A stretch of DNA of 64,000 nt from Epilithonimonas lactis (GTDB lineage: Bacteria > Bacteroidota > Bacteroidia > Flavobacteriales > Weeksellaceae): NCBI RefSeq assembly GCF_900110605.1, contig NZ_FOFI01000002.1:62001-126000 (forward strand). Reading direction: 5' to 3'. Positions 26,953-36,401 of the stretch are shown here, in pieces. The notes beneath the pieces are model-generated. The model did no database searches and was not told where the DNA came from. It was given only the letters and a program-made list of their open reading frames with translations. A program made the position numbers and the translations under genes. Each line of letters begins with the position of its first letter. The stretch's first letter is position 1.

Positions 26953-28224
26953 TTAAATCCAATTTAAATTTTGTTTTATTATTCCCGGTATTTTAAATTC
27001 GTAACCTTCGATATGCAGATCATCGACTATACTAAATCCGCCCAAATTTAGCTCATGAAATATTACAGTAAAAGGATTATACTTCATAACAGCAAAGCTA
27101 AAGTTATAATTCCCCTCCGAAAGTAAGCCTCCTTGAATTATTATAGTTCTAGAGAAAATACCATTGGAGTTATTTCCTTTTAATTGATCCGCCGTTAAAT
27201 CATGAGAACTCAGGATGTGGATATCGAAATTATTGTATAAGTTAAATCCGTGTGTATAAGGCTCAGTATCTCCAAGATTCATGTATGTCAATCTAATTCT
27301 TATTTCTTGTGATGAAAGAAAATCAATTTGATGTTCATTTTTATCATTCAGAATTTCAAGTTCGAGTATCTTGAATTGCTCTGAACCCGGAGCTTTTTCT
27401 AACGACCATTTTTGATGTGAGGATTCGCTTTCTTTATGAAGATAATTTTGGATAACTTTTTCCATCGTATTTAAAGTTGATAAATTCCCATTCTCTAACA
27501 AAATCCCCTTATTGCACAAACTCTGCACCGCGCCCATATTATGACTCACAAACAAAACCGTCCTTCCTTCGCCTTTCGAAACATCGCCCATTTTTCCCAG
27601 GCATTTTTTCTGGAACTCGGCATCACCAACGGCTAGAACCTCATCTACGATCAAGATCTCAGATTCTAAATGTGCCGCAACAGCGAAAGCCAAACGAACA
27701 TACATTCCGGAAGAATATCGTTTTACAGGCGTGTCGATGTAGCGCTCCACGCCGGAGAAATCTACAATTTCATCAAATTTTCTTTTGATCTCGTGTTTGC
27801 GCATTCCGAGGATGGCACCGTTGAGAAATATGTTTTCGCGGCCTGTCATTTCCGGGTTGAAACCCGTGCCAACTTCCAAAAGTGACGCAATTCTGCCATC
27901 CACTTCGAAATGACCTGTGGTTGGTTTTGTAACACGGCTCAATAATTTTAACAAGGTGGATTTTCCCGCACCATTTCTGCCAATGATTCCAACGGCATCG
28001 CCTTTTTCGATTTCGAAATTAATGTCTTTCAACGACCATACGTAATCGCTTTCTCCTTTTTGAGAACGGTCGTTGCTTTCACCAATCTTTAGAAAAGGGT
28101 CTTCCTTTCCTCGCAATCTTGCCCAAAATCGGTTCAGGTCATGAGAAATTGTCCCAGTTCCTACTTCTCCAAGACGATATTGTTTGGAGATATTTTCAGC
28201 TTTTATGGCAATATTTTTATTCAT
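26953..28224 (-). CDS. wzt: Polysaccharide ABC exporter ATP-binding protein with C-terminal binding domain
   Basis: A 423-residue ATPase. Walker A is GIIGRNGAGKSTLLKLL, the ABC signature VKRYSSGMYVRLAFA, Walker B EILIVDEVLAVGD and the switch His in LFVSHNMGAV. About 150 extra residues follow (270-423) with beta-rich segments, as in the Wzt C-terminal domain that recognises the modified end of the glycan. It pairs with the permease encoded next to it (2-base gap). The role is export of undecaprenyl-linked polysaccharide across the inner membrane. Confidence 0.93.
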   Translation of the reverse strand: MNKNIAIKAENISKQYRLGEVGTGTISHDLNRFWARLRGKEDPFLKIGESNDRSQKGESDYVWSLKDINFEIEKGDAVGIIGRNGAGKSTLLKLLSRVTKPTTGHFEVDGRIASLLEVGTGFNPEMTGRENIFLNGAILGMRKHEIKRKFDEIVDFSGVERYIDTPVKRYSSGMYVRLAFAVAAHLESEILIVDEVLAVGDAEFQKKCLGKMGDVSKGEGRTVLFVSHNMGAVQSLCNKGILLENGNLSTLNTMEKVIQNYLHKESESSHQKWSLEKAPGSEQFKILELEILNDKNEHQIDFLSSQEIRIRLTYMNLGDTEPYTHGFNLYNNFDIHILSSHDLTADQLKGNNSNGIFSRTIIIQGGLLSEGNYNFSFAVMKYNPFTVIFHELNLGGFSIVDDLHIEGYEFKIPGIIKQNLNWI

Positions 28225-28226
28225 TT

Positions 28227-29075
28227 TTATACGGTGTCCATAAAGGTTTTTTCGACTCTATTAAAAATCACTGTTCCCGCAATCAATATGATAAAAATGA
28301 TCACAGAGCTTATCAAAATACTTTCGACACTGAAACTTCCGGTTCCCAAGTAAGCATATCTGAAACATTCAAACAATGGTGACAAAGGATTGATGACCGC
28401 TAAAAACTTAAAATTGTCTGGCAAAGAAGAAATTGGATAGACCACTGGCGTGATGTACATGAAAAGCTGGATCCCAAATGTTAGAAGAAAGATCAGATCT
28501 TTGTATTTCGTTGTCAAAGAAGAGAAGATCATTCCCATTCCTAAAGCGAAGATTGCCATTAAAAATATTAAAAATGGTGTAAATAATATCCAAATATTTG
28601 GCTTGATAGAATCCGTAAAAATTACATAGTACAGTAGTACAACAATGAAAATCCCAAATTGCACCAAAAATTTCATCAAAGATGAACTCACAATTGCAAG
28701 CGGCATGATCAATCTCGGAAAATATACTTTCCCGAACATATTTGCATTGTCTTTAAAAACGGTGGAAGTTTTAGTTAAACTCTCCGAAAAATAATTCCAG
28801 ATAGTGATTCCCGAAAGATAGAACAGCACCTGAGGAATTCCATCAGTAGAAAGTTTTGCAATATTTCCAAATAGGATGATAAAGATCAAAGTCGTCAACA
28901 AAGGTTGTACTATAAACCAAAGCGGTCCTAAGATGGTCTGTTTGTAGAAGGTAATAAAATCCCTTTTCACAAACATTTGCAAAAGGTCCCGATAATGCCA
29001 AACTTCTTTTAAATTTAATGAAAAAACCGAGGTCTTGGAATCTATTTTATAATAATTATTAGGCTTTTCCATCAA
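28227..29075 (-). CDS. wzm: Polysaccharide ABC exporter permease
   Basis: A 282-residue ABC-2 type permease with six hydrophobic helices. It has the cytoplasmic VWHYRDLLQMFVKRDFITFYKQ entry segment (that segment is residues 25-46), LGPLWFIVQPLLTTLIFII and YLSGITIWNYFSESL, all typical of Wzm/RfbD proteins. It overlaps the 3' end of the wzc gene by 17 bases and is followed by wzt, so exporter and co-polymerase genes are in one operon. Confidence 0.93.
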   Translation of the reverse strand: MMEKPNNYYKIDSKTSVFSLNLKEVWHYRDLLQMFVKRDFITFYKQTILGPLWFIVQPLLTTLIFIILFGNIAKLSTDGIPQVLFYLSGITIWNYFSESLTKTSTVFKDNANMFGKVYFPRLIMPLAIVSSSLMKFLVQFGIFIVVLLYYVIFTDSIKPNIWILFTPFLIFLMAIFALGMGMIFSSLTTKYKDLIFLLTFGIQLFMYITPVVYPISSLPDNFKFLAVINPLSPLFECFRYAYLGTGSFSVESILISSVIIFIILIAGTVIFNRVEKTFMDTV

Positions 29076-31395
29076 ACATTTTTTTTATCCCTTTCTTTTT
29101 CTCGTTATATGAGTAATACCCATATCCATACTTATTCCCATACCTGGTGTTCTGCGGTTGCACGTTGTTCAGGATGAAGGACATATTTTTTGCGTCGTGT
29201 GTGCGTTGGAATTCTTCTGCAAAATCAAGCATATCGTTCTCTGTGTAGTCGGATTTGACGATGTACAGAATCACGTCGGCACTGCCCATGAGATGCAGTG
29301 TATCGCTTACCAACATTACTGGTGCAGAATCTAAAATAATGTATTGATATTGGTTTTTAAGCTGCTGGATCATAGCATCAAATTTCGGCATATCCAAAAG
29401 GTCGTTCGGATTTGGCGCAATGGCGCCACTGAAAAGGACATCCAAGTTGTGATGAAGTCCAGAAGGAATGATGAATTTCTCCGGCGAATGGTCATTAGAG
29501 ATCAAATAATCTGTCAGTCCTGGTTTCTGGCCTTTCACGAAGCGATGCAACTGTGGATTCCTGATATCCGCGCCAATGATCAATACTTTGGATGCTCCAG
29601 CTAACGTCAGTGCTGTATTCATCGCAATTGTGGTCTTACCTTCTCCTTTGATGGATGAGGTGATGAGAATGACATTGCCTTTCCTTACTTCTTGTTTTGG
29701 TTTGATGATAAATTTGAGATTGGAGGTCAAGATCCGGAAAGATTCTGCAAAGACAGAGAAATCACTGGTCTCGATCAATGTTTCTTCTCCGTTTTTCACA
29801 GGTATTTCTGCTATGACGGCGGCATTTGGAATGCGGGACTGAATCTCTTCTTTCGTATGCACCTTTGTATCCAATGTGTACTTTCCGAAAAGCCATAGAA
29901 CCGGTAGTAAAAAACCTAGAGCCAATGCACCCGTGATCATTTGCTTTTGGTTCGGCTCCACAATTCCCAGTGTGTAGGCTGGATTTAGGATTTTTGCTTT
30001 CGGCGCATCTACAGCTAGTGTGATAGCATTCTCTTCTCTTTTTTGCAGTAGATATAGGTACAATTGCTCCTTGAGGTTCTGTTGTCTTTCAATACTTCGG
30101 AACACTTTTTCCTGTGTCGGATAGTTGTTGATCTTTGACCGGTCCGCATTCAATTGTCCATTGATCTGTGCAATTTGATCTTGCAGGGTATATTTGGATT
30201 CCTGCAGGTTCTGCCGGATGAGGCCACGAAGTTCAGAAATATCCTTATTCATCTGAATGACAGAAGGATTGAGTTGGGTCGCTTGTTTTAGCGTTTTATT
30301 TCTGGTCAACAACAGGTCGTTGTATTTTGAAATATATTCCTCCGTCACTGTGGACAATCCAATGTTGGAAGGAAGCAATTTCTCTGTAGAACTGGAATTA
30401 AATATAGAATTGACCATATCCAGTTTTGTCGCATATTGCAGGATCTGCTTCGTATTCTCATTGGAATTTGCCAAAGCCATGTTGGCCTGTGCTTCCAGAT
30501 CGGTGATCTTGTTTTGTTTTTTAAAGCTCTCTTTTTCGCCCTCTATTCCCGAAAGGTCTTGCGTAATGATATCCAATCTTCTGTTGATGAAGTCCTGTGT
30601 ATTTTGTGCTTCTTGATTTCTGTCTTGTACACCTTCGATATTGTATTGCTTGGTGATCTCGTTCAGAATATTTTCTGATTTTTCCGGGATTGCGCCTTTG
30701 ATGGTGATATCCATCAGCAGACCTTTATTCTCAGGAAGACTTACATTGACCCAGCTTTCCAGCGTTGAGACCCAAGATGATGTACTGCGAAATACCACTT
30801 TCACAGGAGATGTGTCAATTCCTGTTTTGCGAGATAATACCACTGTCCCAAAAGGAAGTTCAATCACTTCTCCAAATTGAAACTGGGATTTCCCTGCCAA
30901 CAAAGGACCTTCCGAAAGCGTGAAAGCATTACCATTGGCTGGCGTAATAATATAAGTTGCGGAAACGAATTTCTTATCCTTAAATTCTAGAACTTTACCT
31001 GAATATGGCGCTTGTGGATACATTTCCAGTTCCTTGATCTTTCCCAAGGCGTAGAAACTTACATTCAAATTCAGACTGTCCACCACTCTTGCCAATATTG
31101 GTTTTGATAGGATCGCGGTGGCCTCACTTTGTAGTTCCTCATTGCCGTGCACGCCTACTCCCAAAGTTTGCAAATCGCTGAGTGCGGCGCTTCCCTTACC
31201 TTTCGTTTCAGGAAACTGAATGGTCGTCTTGGAGAGATATTGCGGCGTCGTGTAGCGTAAATAAACTTTTGCAGCTGTATAGAAAACAAGCATGCTCAAA
31301 AGGATCCAATACCAGTTTTTCAAATACCGGTTTAGTTCTTTTTTAATATTTATCTTCTTACCACTTTTTAGCGGCGTGCTATCTAGTAATTCCAT
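29059..31395 (-). CDS. wzc: Wzc-type tyrosine kinase / polysaccharide co-polymerase
   Basis: A 778-residue inner-membrane protein. An N-terminal helix (about 30-47) and a second helix near 490 (MITGALALGFLLPVLWLFGK) bracket a large periplasmic coiled-coil region. The cytoplasmic kinase has Walker A SSIKGEGKTT (about 577-586), ADIRNPQL as Walker A' and YIILDSAPV as Walker B. A Tyr-rich tail (RYGNKYGYGYYSY) is the autophosphorylation cluster. It should control chain length and assembly with Wza. No partner phosphatase gene (wzb) is nearby. Confidence 0.93.
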   Translation of the reverse strand: MELLDSTPLKSGKKINIKKELNRYLKNWYWILLSMLVFYTAAKVYLRYTTPQYLSKTTIQFPETKGKGSAALSDLQTLGVGVHGNEELQSEATAILSKPILARVVDSLNLNVSFYALGKIKELEMYPQAPYSGKVLEFKDKKFVSATYIITPANGNAFTLSEGPLLAGKSQFQFGEVIELPFGTVVLSRKTGIDTSPVKVVFRSTSSWVSTLESWVNVSLPENKGLLMDITIKGAIPEKSENILNEITKQYNIEGVQDRNQEAQNTQDFINRRLDIITQDLSGIEGEKESFKKQNKITDLEAQANMALANSNENTKQILQYATKLDMVNSIFNSSSTEKLLPSNIGLSTVTEEYISKYNDLLLTRNKTLKQATQLNPSVIQMNKDISELRGLIRQNLQESKYTLQDQIAQINGQLNADRSKINNYPTQEKVFRSIERQQNLKEQLYLYLLQKREENAITLAVDAPKAKILNPAYTLGIVEPNQKQMITGALALGFLLPVLWLFGKYTLDTKVHTKEEIQSRIPNAAVIAEIPVKNGEETLIETSDFSVFAESFRILTSNLKFIIKPKQEVRKGNVILITSSIKGEGKTTIAMNTALTLAGASKVLIIGADIRNPQLHRFVKGQKPGLTDYLISNDHSPEKFIIPSGLHHNLDVLFSGAIAPNPNDLLDMPKFDAMIQQLKNQYQYIILDSAPVMLVSDTLHLMGSADVILYIVKSDYTENDMLDFAEEFQRTHDAKNMSFILNNVQPQNTRYGNKYGYGYYSYNEKKKGIKKMFDGKA

Positions 31396-31399
31396 GATT

Positions 31400-32182
31400 T
31401 TATCGACTTACGGCAATAATTAATGATACAATTCCCAATATGGTCCCGCCTAGCTGTAGGATCAAATTTCGATTTGGGTTCGTCGTATTGGCCGCGATCT
31501 GTGCATTCTTGTCTGGTTCTACGAAAAGAATGTCATTCTGTTGTAAGTAATAGTAAGGCGAATTCACAATGCTTGCATCAGAAAAATCCAAGTTGACCAA
31601 GACATCTTTTTGAGCTTCCTCGGAGTATCTCAAAAGTTTCACATTGGTTCTGTCTGCAGCTGGACTCATGTCTCCTGCAAGCGCTATGGCTTGGAACAGA
31701 TTGAGCTTTTCCTTATTGGTCGTCTTCTGCCCTGGACTTGCTACTGCGCCTAATACGCTGATGCTGAAATTGGTCAATTTCACATCCACTCTTGGGTCGG
31801 TGAGGTATACTTTTAATCGTTCCTCTAGATCTTGTTCCAATTGTTGCTTCGTCATACCGAGGCAATATACTTTTCCTAAAACTGGCATCACCACATAGCC
31901 ATCCGCTGACACTAAGTACTGACCAGCAGCACTCTCAGAATCACCATTGGCAGGATTGCTTGTTGCAGCCATGCTGGAAAGGTTGAAAGGCTTTACCGCT
32001 ATCTCGTCAAAAGCGGATACTTTGATATCCAAAACATCCGCTTCCTTTATTTTTAGTCCTGTATATCTGGCTTGTGCAACTTCTTGCTCGAAGTTGTGGT
32101 TGCTCATATAGATCATATTCTTTTTAGGCTTGCAAGAAAAAGCTAATAAAAATAAAACCAATAAAAATATTTGTTTACTCAT
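31400..32182 (-). CDS. wza: Wza-type polysaccharide export lipoprotein
   Basis: First gene of the 9.5-32.2 kb locus. The 260-residue protein has a lipoprotein signal peptide ending LLAFSC (Cys 17). The polysaccharide export domain (about 40-135) includes KEADVLDIKVSAFDE and YLVSADGYVVMPVLGKVYC, and an SLBB-type domain has ISVLGAVASPGQ. A C-terminal hydrophobic helix (LILQLGGTILGIVSLIIAV) is present, as in many Bacteroidetes homologues. It would form the outer-membrane exit pore working with Wzc, 4 bases downstream. Confidence 0.92.
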   Translation of the reverse strand: MSKQIFLLVLFLLAFSCKPKKNMIYMSNHNFEQEVAQARYTGLKIKEADVLDIKVSAFDEIAVKPFNLSSMAATSNPANGDSESAAGQYLVSADGYVVMPVLGKVYCLGMTKQQLEQDLEERLKVYLTDPRVDVKLTNFSISVLGAVASPGQKTTNKEKLNLFQAIALAGDMSPAADRTNVKLLRYSEEAQKDVLVNLDFSDASIVNSPYYYLQQNDILFVEPDKNAQIAANTTNPNRNLILQLGGTILGIVSLIIAVSR

Positions 32183-32230
32183 TTTTAAGTTTCTAAAAAG
32201 GCAAAAACTCTTATTGCGTTGTTTTGAGTG

Positions 32231-32887
32231 TTAATCTGTGCTTCCTAAGTAATAGCTAAGACCCAACGCAAAAAACCTGTTGTAAGTAGCTTGTGGTTTG
32301 AAGTCAGGGTATATTTTTGACAATCCTCTATCGAATCTCACAAAAACTTCCACGTTGTCACTTACTTTCGCTCCCGCTTTCACAGAGATACCGTAGCCAA
32401 ATGACTTAGGTTTCTGACCTAGGCCAAAGATGTTGGGATCAAAGCCAGCTGCAGTTGCTTCTGCCAAAGCATTTCCCTCATCGGTCTTCTCGCTGACAAG
32501 AAATTCGAGTTTTGGACCGAACATCAAATAGATATCACCTTTGTAGCCATGGTTTCTGAGATAATATTTTAAATAAAGAGGCACGCCAACATACACGTTG
32601 CTGTACTTTTGATAATCTCTCTTATCCTCGTCCCAGTCTGCTTTTTCTCCGAGTGTGTAAACCTCCAACTGTGGTGTGAAGTACAACCAAGCCGAGTCAT
32701 AAACATCATTTGTCACCAAAGAAAAATCTGCAAACACACCAATATTTCCACCAAAATCACCTTTGGAAACACCATGTATTCCCGCTATTGAACCCTTGTG
32801 AACACTACCTGTCAATCCATATTTTACAGATTGTGCATTCGTCAAACCAAACAATAATAAGGAATATATGATAATAAGTTTTTTCAT
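32231..32887 (-). CDS. PorT-like outer-membrane beta-barrel protein
   Basis: A 218-residue protein from the ATG at 32887 (MKKLIIIYSLLLFGLTNAQ signal peptide). An upstream ATG at 33010 would overlap recX and add 41 non-signal residues, so it is rejected. Barrel-like strands include WLYFTPQLEVYTLG, GDIYLMFGPKLEFLVS and a terminal FFALGLSYYLG ending in aromatic residues. It has no link to polysaccharide export beyond position. Confidence 0.85.
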   Translation of the reverse strand: MKKLIIIYSLLLFGLTNAQSVKYGLTGSVHKGSIAGIHGVSKGDFGGNIGVFADFSLVTNDVYDSAWLYFTPQLEVYTLGEKADWDEDKRDYQKYSNVYVGVPLYLKYYLRNHGYKGDIYLMFGPKLEFLVSEKTDEGNALAEATAAGFDPNIFGLGQKPKSFGYGISVKAGAKVSDNVEVFVRFDRGLSKIYPDFKPQATYNRFFALGLSYYLGSTD

Positions 32888-32996
32888 GAATTTAAAGGTT
32901 GCTATAATTTGCGACGAAATTAAGGATTTTTTATTTATTATGCCGAAATAATTTGATTTTGCTAAATTACTAGACACATTTGAGTTACGCAGCTCC

Positions 32997-33467
32997 CTAA
33001 TCATTGGCATTGGTAATCATATCTAAAATTGCTTCATATTCATAACCTTTGGACATCAAATGTCTGATGGTTTTGCTTTTTTTCTGATAATCCTTCAAAC
33101 CTTTTTGCGTAGATATATAATTTTGAAAAAGCTTGTTGAGGGTTTTCTCGTAATCTTCGTCATAGATCTCATCCATAGAATTTGATATCAATTTTTCATT
33201 GATCCCTTTTTGCTTGAGATTCATCCTGATCTTGTTCCGTCCCCAATGTTTGATGTAGAACTTCCCGCGAATATAACTTCTCGTGAAACGTTCTTCATTC
33301 AAATAATTTTCTTTCATCAAATAGATAAAGATCTCATCCTTCGCTTCTGGGATCAGTAAAAAATCTCTCATCTTCTGCTCTACTTCAGCATGACAACGGT
33401 CTTGATAAACACAATAATTGACCATTTTCTGTTTGATCTCGTCAAAAGTGTAGGATTTCTTTTCCAT
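32997..33467 (-). CDS. recX: Regulatory protein RecX
   Basis: A 156-residue helical protein, the usual RecX length. It shows three helix-repeat units with CHAEVEQKMRDFLL, YLNEERFTRSYIRGKFYIKH and WGRNKIRMNLKQKGI, then IRHLMSKGYEYEAIL near the C-terminus. RecX limits RecA filament extension. The gene is not next to recA here. It sits 23 bases past the glyA terminator. Confidence 0.92.
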   Translation of the reverse strand: MEKKSYTFDEIKQKMVNYCVYQDRCHAEVEQKMRDFLLIPEAKDEIFIYLMKENYLNEERFTRSYIRGKFYIKHWGRNKIRMNLKQKGINEKLISNSMDEIYDEDYEKTLNKLFQNYISTQKGLKDYQKKSKTIRHLMSKGYEYEAILDMITNAND

Positions 33468-33479
33468 TGGTATTCAAAC

Positions 33480-33512
33480 AAAAAAGAATGAACGAAATTG
33501 TCCATTCTTTTA
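33480..33512 (-). terminator. Terminator of glyA
   Basis: On the minus strand AAAAGAATG and CATTCTTTT form a 9-bp stem with a 12-base loop, followed by further T. It lies 23 bases past the glyA stop and separates glyA from recX. Confidence 0.8.
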
Positions 33513-33533
33513 TTATAAAAATTGATTATTTTA

Positions 33534-34802
33534 TTAATAGTTGAAAAGCGCGTGGCCTTCCATCAATTCGTTTACTTTCTTTCTTACAGAAGTTAGAACC
33601 TCATCGTTTGAGATATTATCAACCACTTCAGAAATTAAATTGGCAATGGTTGTCATATCGTTTTCTTTCAAACCTCTTGTTGTGATGGCTGCAGTTCCCA
33701 ATCTGATTCCAGACGTTGTGAAAGGTGATTTGTCATCAAACGGCACCATATTTTTGTTACAAGTGATGTCCGCTTTTACCAATGCCTTCTCTGTTTCCTT
33801 TCCGTTCACATTTTTATTTCTTAAATCGATCAACATCAAGTGATTGTCCGTTCCGCCACTTACGATCTCGAATCCATTATCAACCATTGATTTTGACAAA
33901 GCCTGCGCATTAGCCTTCACTTGCTTAGCATAAACCTCGAATTTAGAATCAATTGCTTCTGCAAATGCCACCGCTTTCGCCCCGATCACATGCTCTAATG
34001 GACCACCTTGAATCCCTGGAAAAACGGCGCTGTCCAAGACGGCACTCATCAACTTGGTTTCACCCTTTGGTGTTTTATGTCCGTATGTATTTTCGAAATC
34101 TTTGCCCAACATGATCATTCCTCCTCTTGGACCTCTCAAGGTTTTGTGAGTCGTAGTCGTCACGACGTGGCAATGTGCAAAAGGATCATTTAGCAAACCT
34201 TTAGCAACCAAACCAGCGGGATGTGCAATGTCTGCCCAGAGCGTCGCACCGATCTCGTCCGCCACTTCTCTGAATTTTGCATAATCCAAATCTCTAGAGT
34301 AAGCTGAGAATCCTGCGATCAGCATCTTTGGTCTTTCTCTCAAAGCCACTTCTCTCATTTGGTCGTAGTCGATCAAACCAGTTTCTCTTTGAACACCGTA
34401 CGAACAAACTTCGTATTGGATTCCAGAGAAATTAACCGCAGAACCGTGCGTCAAATGTCCTCCCATAGAAAGGTCCATTCCCATCACTTTGTCACCTGGC
34501 TTCAGGATTGAAAGATAGATCGCCGCGTTGGCCTGAGAACCAGAATGTGGCTGAACATTCACATAATCGACACCAAAAAGTTCTTTCGCTCTGTCGATTG
34601 CCAATTGCTCCACTTGGTCCACTACTTCGCAACCGCCATAATAACGTCTGCCAGGATAGCCTTCTGCATATTTGTTGGTTAATACACTTCCCATCGCTTT
34701 CATCACATTTTCGGAAACAAAATTTTCCGAAGCGATCAATTCGATTCCGTGGGTTTGTCTTTCTCTTTCTTTTTCAATGAGGTCAAAGATCGGGTCTTGC
34801 AT
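33534..34802 (-). CDS. glyA: Serine hydroxymethyltransferase
   Basis: PLP enzyme that interconverts serine and glycine with tetrahydrofolate, feeding one-carbon metabolism. The 422-residue protein has [14 protein letters not shown] [63 protein letters not shown] and the PLP-Lys motif [16 protein letters not shown]. All are conserved and length is normal. It is a single-gene unit with its own -7 element and terminator. Confidence 0.97.
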   Translation of the reverse strand: MQDPIFDLIEKERERQTHGIELIASENFVSENVMKAMGSVLTNKYAEGYPGRRYYGGCEVVDQVEQLAIDRAKELFGVDYVNVQPHSGSQANAAIYLSILKPGDKVMGMDLSMGGHLTHGSAVNFSGIQYEVCSYGVQRETGLIDYDQMREVALRERPKMLIAGFSAYSRDLDYAKFREVADEIGATLWADIAHPAGLVAKGLLNDPFAHCHVVTTTTHKTLRGPRGGMIMLGKDFENTYGHKTPKGETKLMSAVLDSAVFPGIQGGPLEHVIGAKAVAFAEAIDSKFEVYAKQVKANAQALSKSMVDNGFEIVSGGTDNHLMLIDLRNKNVNGKETEKALVKADITCNKNMVPFDDKSPFTTSGIRLGTAAITTRGLKENDMTTIANLISEVVDNISNDEVLTSVRKKVNELMEGHALFNY

Positions 34803-34819
34803 TTTAGATTTATTTTTGT

Positions 34820-34827
34820 CAAAAATA
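34820..34827 (-). promoter_or_regulatory. Candidate -7 promoter element of glyA
   Basis: The minus strand reads TATTTTTG, matching TAnnTTTG, 18 bases before the glyA ATG. No clear -33 TTTG is seen. Confidence 0.4.
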
Positions 34828-34963
34828 AGAAATTCTGAAGATATTTTTATAACTTTCGCCGATTAACATTTACTTAATATCATCGACATCTTTTGGAAAT
34901 CCGAACCTCGATTAATTAAGATGGTATAAAATTAGACCTTAAAAAACAATAAATATCTACAAT

Positions 34964-35260
34964 ATGAATTCTAAGAAAAAATATAAAAAAGAGCTTCTGA
35001 AATCTTTAAAATATATGGAAGCGGCGGAAAGCACTTCTCTGAAAGTAATGACCAACCTAATGCTTCTAAAAGAGTTGAAGGAAAACAACATCAGTTTCAA
35101 GAAAGGCGATGTCTTTTCTTTTGAAGACAACATCTTCGACTACAGCGAGGACAAAAACGTCCGCATCCTTGCCAAACTTCGCAAGAAGACAATGAAGGCA
35201 ATGAACAAACTCGTTGAAAATAACAATTTCAAGGACAAGGAGCTTAAGTTTTTGGCTTAA
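34964..35260 (+). CDS. Small charged protein, unknown
   Basis: A 98-residue protein, Lys- and Glu-rich, predicted mostly helical. The N-terminus is strongly basic (MNSKKKYKKELLKSLKYME) and a second basic helix lies near the end (ILAKLRKKTMKAMNKLVENN). No cysteines, signal peptide or membrane helix. Codon use is like neighbouring chromosomal genes and a good terminator follows, so it is probably a real gene. I do not recognise the family. Confidence 0.65.
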   Translation: MNSKKKYKKELLKSLKYMEAAESTSLKVMTNLMLLKELKENNISFKKGDVFSFEDNIFDYSEDKNVRILAKLRKKTMKAMNKLVENNNFKDKELKFLA

Positions 35261-35310
35261 GCTTTTTTGGTCTTCGAGAGCCTAAGACTGACAATGCTGG
35301 ATTAATAAAC

Positions 35311-35358
35311 CACCCCGACAAAAATTCAAAGAATTTTCGTCGCCCCTCCAAAGGAGGG
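35311..35358. repeat. Intergenic palindromic repeat
   Basis: CACCCC precedes GACAAAAATTC (35317-35327), which pairs with GAATTTTCGTC (35331-35341) with one mismatch. CCCTCC then pairs with GGAGGG around AAA (35344-35358). The combination looks like a dispersed intergenic element of flavobacteria rather than a gene-specific site. Confidence 0.55.
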
Positions 35359-35378
35359 AAATTTTTGGAGAAAAAAAT

Positions 35379-35408
35379 AATTCCCTTCAGCTCGAAGGGA
35401 ATTTTTAT
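35379..35408. terminator. Bidirectional terminator
   Basis: AATTCCCTTC and GAAGGGAATT form a perfect 10-bp stem with a 5-base loop, flanked by T-run on the right and A-run on the left. It serves the plus-strand gene at 34964 and the minus-strand DUF72 gene at 35424. Confidence 0.85.
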
Positions 35409-35423
35409 TTTCGTTAATATCAT

Positions 35424-36311
35424 TTAAAACAAAGTCGGCTGACCATCTGCCATTACAGGAATGTGAATATCCGTTTTCCAATCTTCATTCATCTTTTGAA
35501 TCAAGTGGGAAGATAATAGTGGTGATGCTTTTTCGATATTTTGATGAACAAAGAAGTACAAATTCTGCAATCCTTCTTTTTTCCATTTGGTCAATCTTTT
35601 CAGCCAATCCTCCAATCTTTCGTAATCACTTTCGGCGTTTGCACCAACGTAACGGATGAAAGCATTTGGCGTCGTCAATCGCATATGCAACATATCTCTT
35701 CTGCCCGCTGTATCGACGATGATATTGGTAATGTTATTCATTTCAAACAATTCACAAACGGTATTGAAAACCTCTTCGTCCATAAACCATTCGGTATTTC
35801 TGAGTTCAATGGCCAAAGGCGCTTCTTTTGGCCAATCTTGTACGAATTTCTCCAATCGCTCATAGTCTTTCGGCTTGAAGTTATCGTGAAGCTGCAGAAA
35901 AACCATTCCTAATTTCTCATCAAAATTCAAAACTGCTGAAGCGAATTGTGTCACCACATCTGTGATATTCAGCAATCTTCGGAAGTGGGAAACGGTGTTG
36001 GTGATCTTCGGGAAGAACTTGAAATCTTTTGGTGTTTTCTCTTTCCAAGTTTGGACTTGTTCGGCAGTTGGCATTCCATAGAACGTTGCATTCAACTCAA
36101 TCGAATTGAATTGTGTGGAATAATAGGTCAACTCATCTTTTGTTCCTTTCGGATAGAATCCTTTGAGGTCGGTCTTGTTCCACTTTGCACAGCCAATCGA
36201 AATATTCTCAAGCCCTTTTTTATTCTGCTCGAGAATGAATTTGGTTTGAGGATGGTCTTTTGGCAATGTAAAATCTATCTGCGAAGGATCTGGGACTTGT
36301 CCGAATTTCAT
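35424..36311 (-). CDS. DUF72 domain protein
   Basis: A 295-residue TIM-barrel-like protein of the DUF72 (YecE) family. It shows ISIGCAKWNKTDLKGFYP, YYSTQFNSIELNATFYGMP, FKFFPKITNTVSHFRRLL, MVFLQLHDNFKP, IELRNTEWF, IRYVGAN and LYFFVHQNIEKASPLL. Function of the family is not established. It is monocistronic between two terminators. Confidence 0.9.
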   Translation of the reverse strand: MKFGQVPDPSQIDFTLPKDHPQTKFILEQNKKGLENISIGCAKWNKTDLKGFYPKGTKDELTYYSTQFNSIELNATFYGMPTAEQVQTWKEKTPKDFKFFPKITNTVSHFRRLLNITDVVTQFASAVLNFDEKLGMVFLQLHDNFKPKDYERLEKFVQDWPKEAPLAIELRNTEWFMDEEVFNTVCELFEMNNITNIIVDTAGRRDMLHMRLTTPNAFIRYVGANAESDYERLEDWLKRLTKWKKEGLQNLYFFVHQNIEKASPLLSSHLIQKMNEDWKTDIHIPVMADGQPTLF

Positions 36312-36346
36312 TGGAATTGAATTTAAAGTTCGAGGTTTAAAGTTAA

Positions 36347-36376
36347 CAAAAAAACCACAGAAAATTCTGTGGTTTC
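36347..36376 (-). terminator. Terminator of nrdA
   Basis: AAACCACAGAA and TTCTGTGGTTT form an 11-bp stem with almost no loop beyond two A, followed on the minus strand by T. It lies 26 bases after the nrdA stop. Confidence 0.85.
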
Positions 36377-36401
36377 AATTATTAATTCTATTTATATGCA
36401 A

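Noticed and set aside
32888-33010. ATG at 33010 for the PorT-like barrel gene
   Set aside because: It overlaps recX and places 41 polar residues before a perfect signal peptide; the ATG at 32887 is used.
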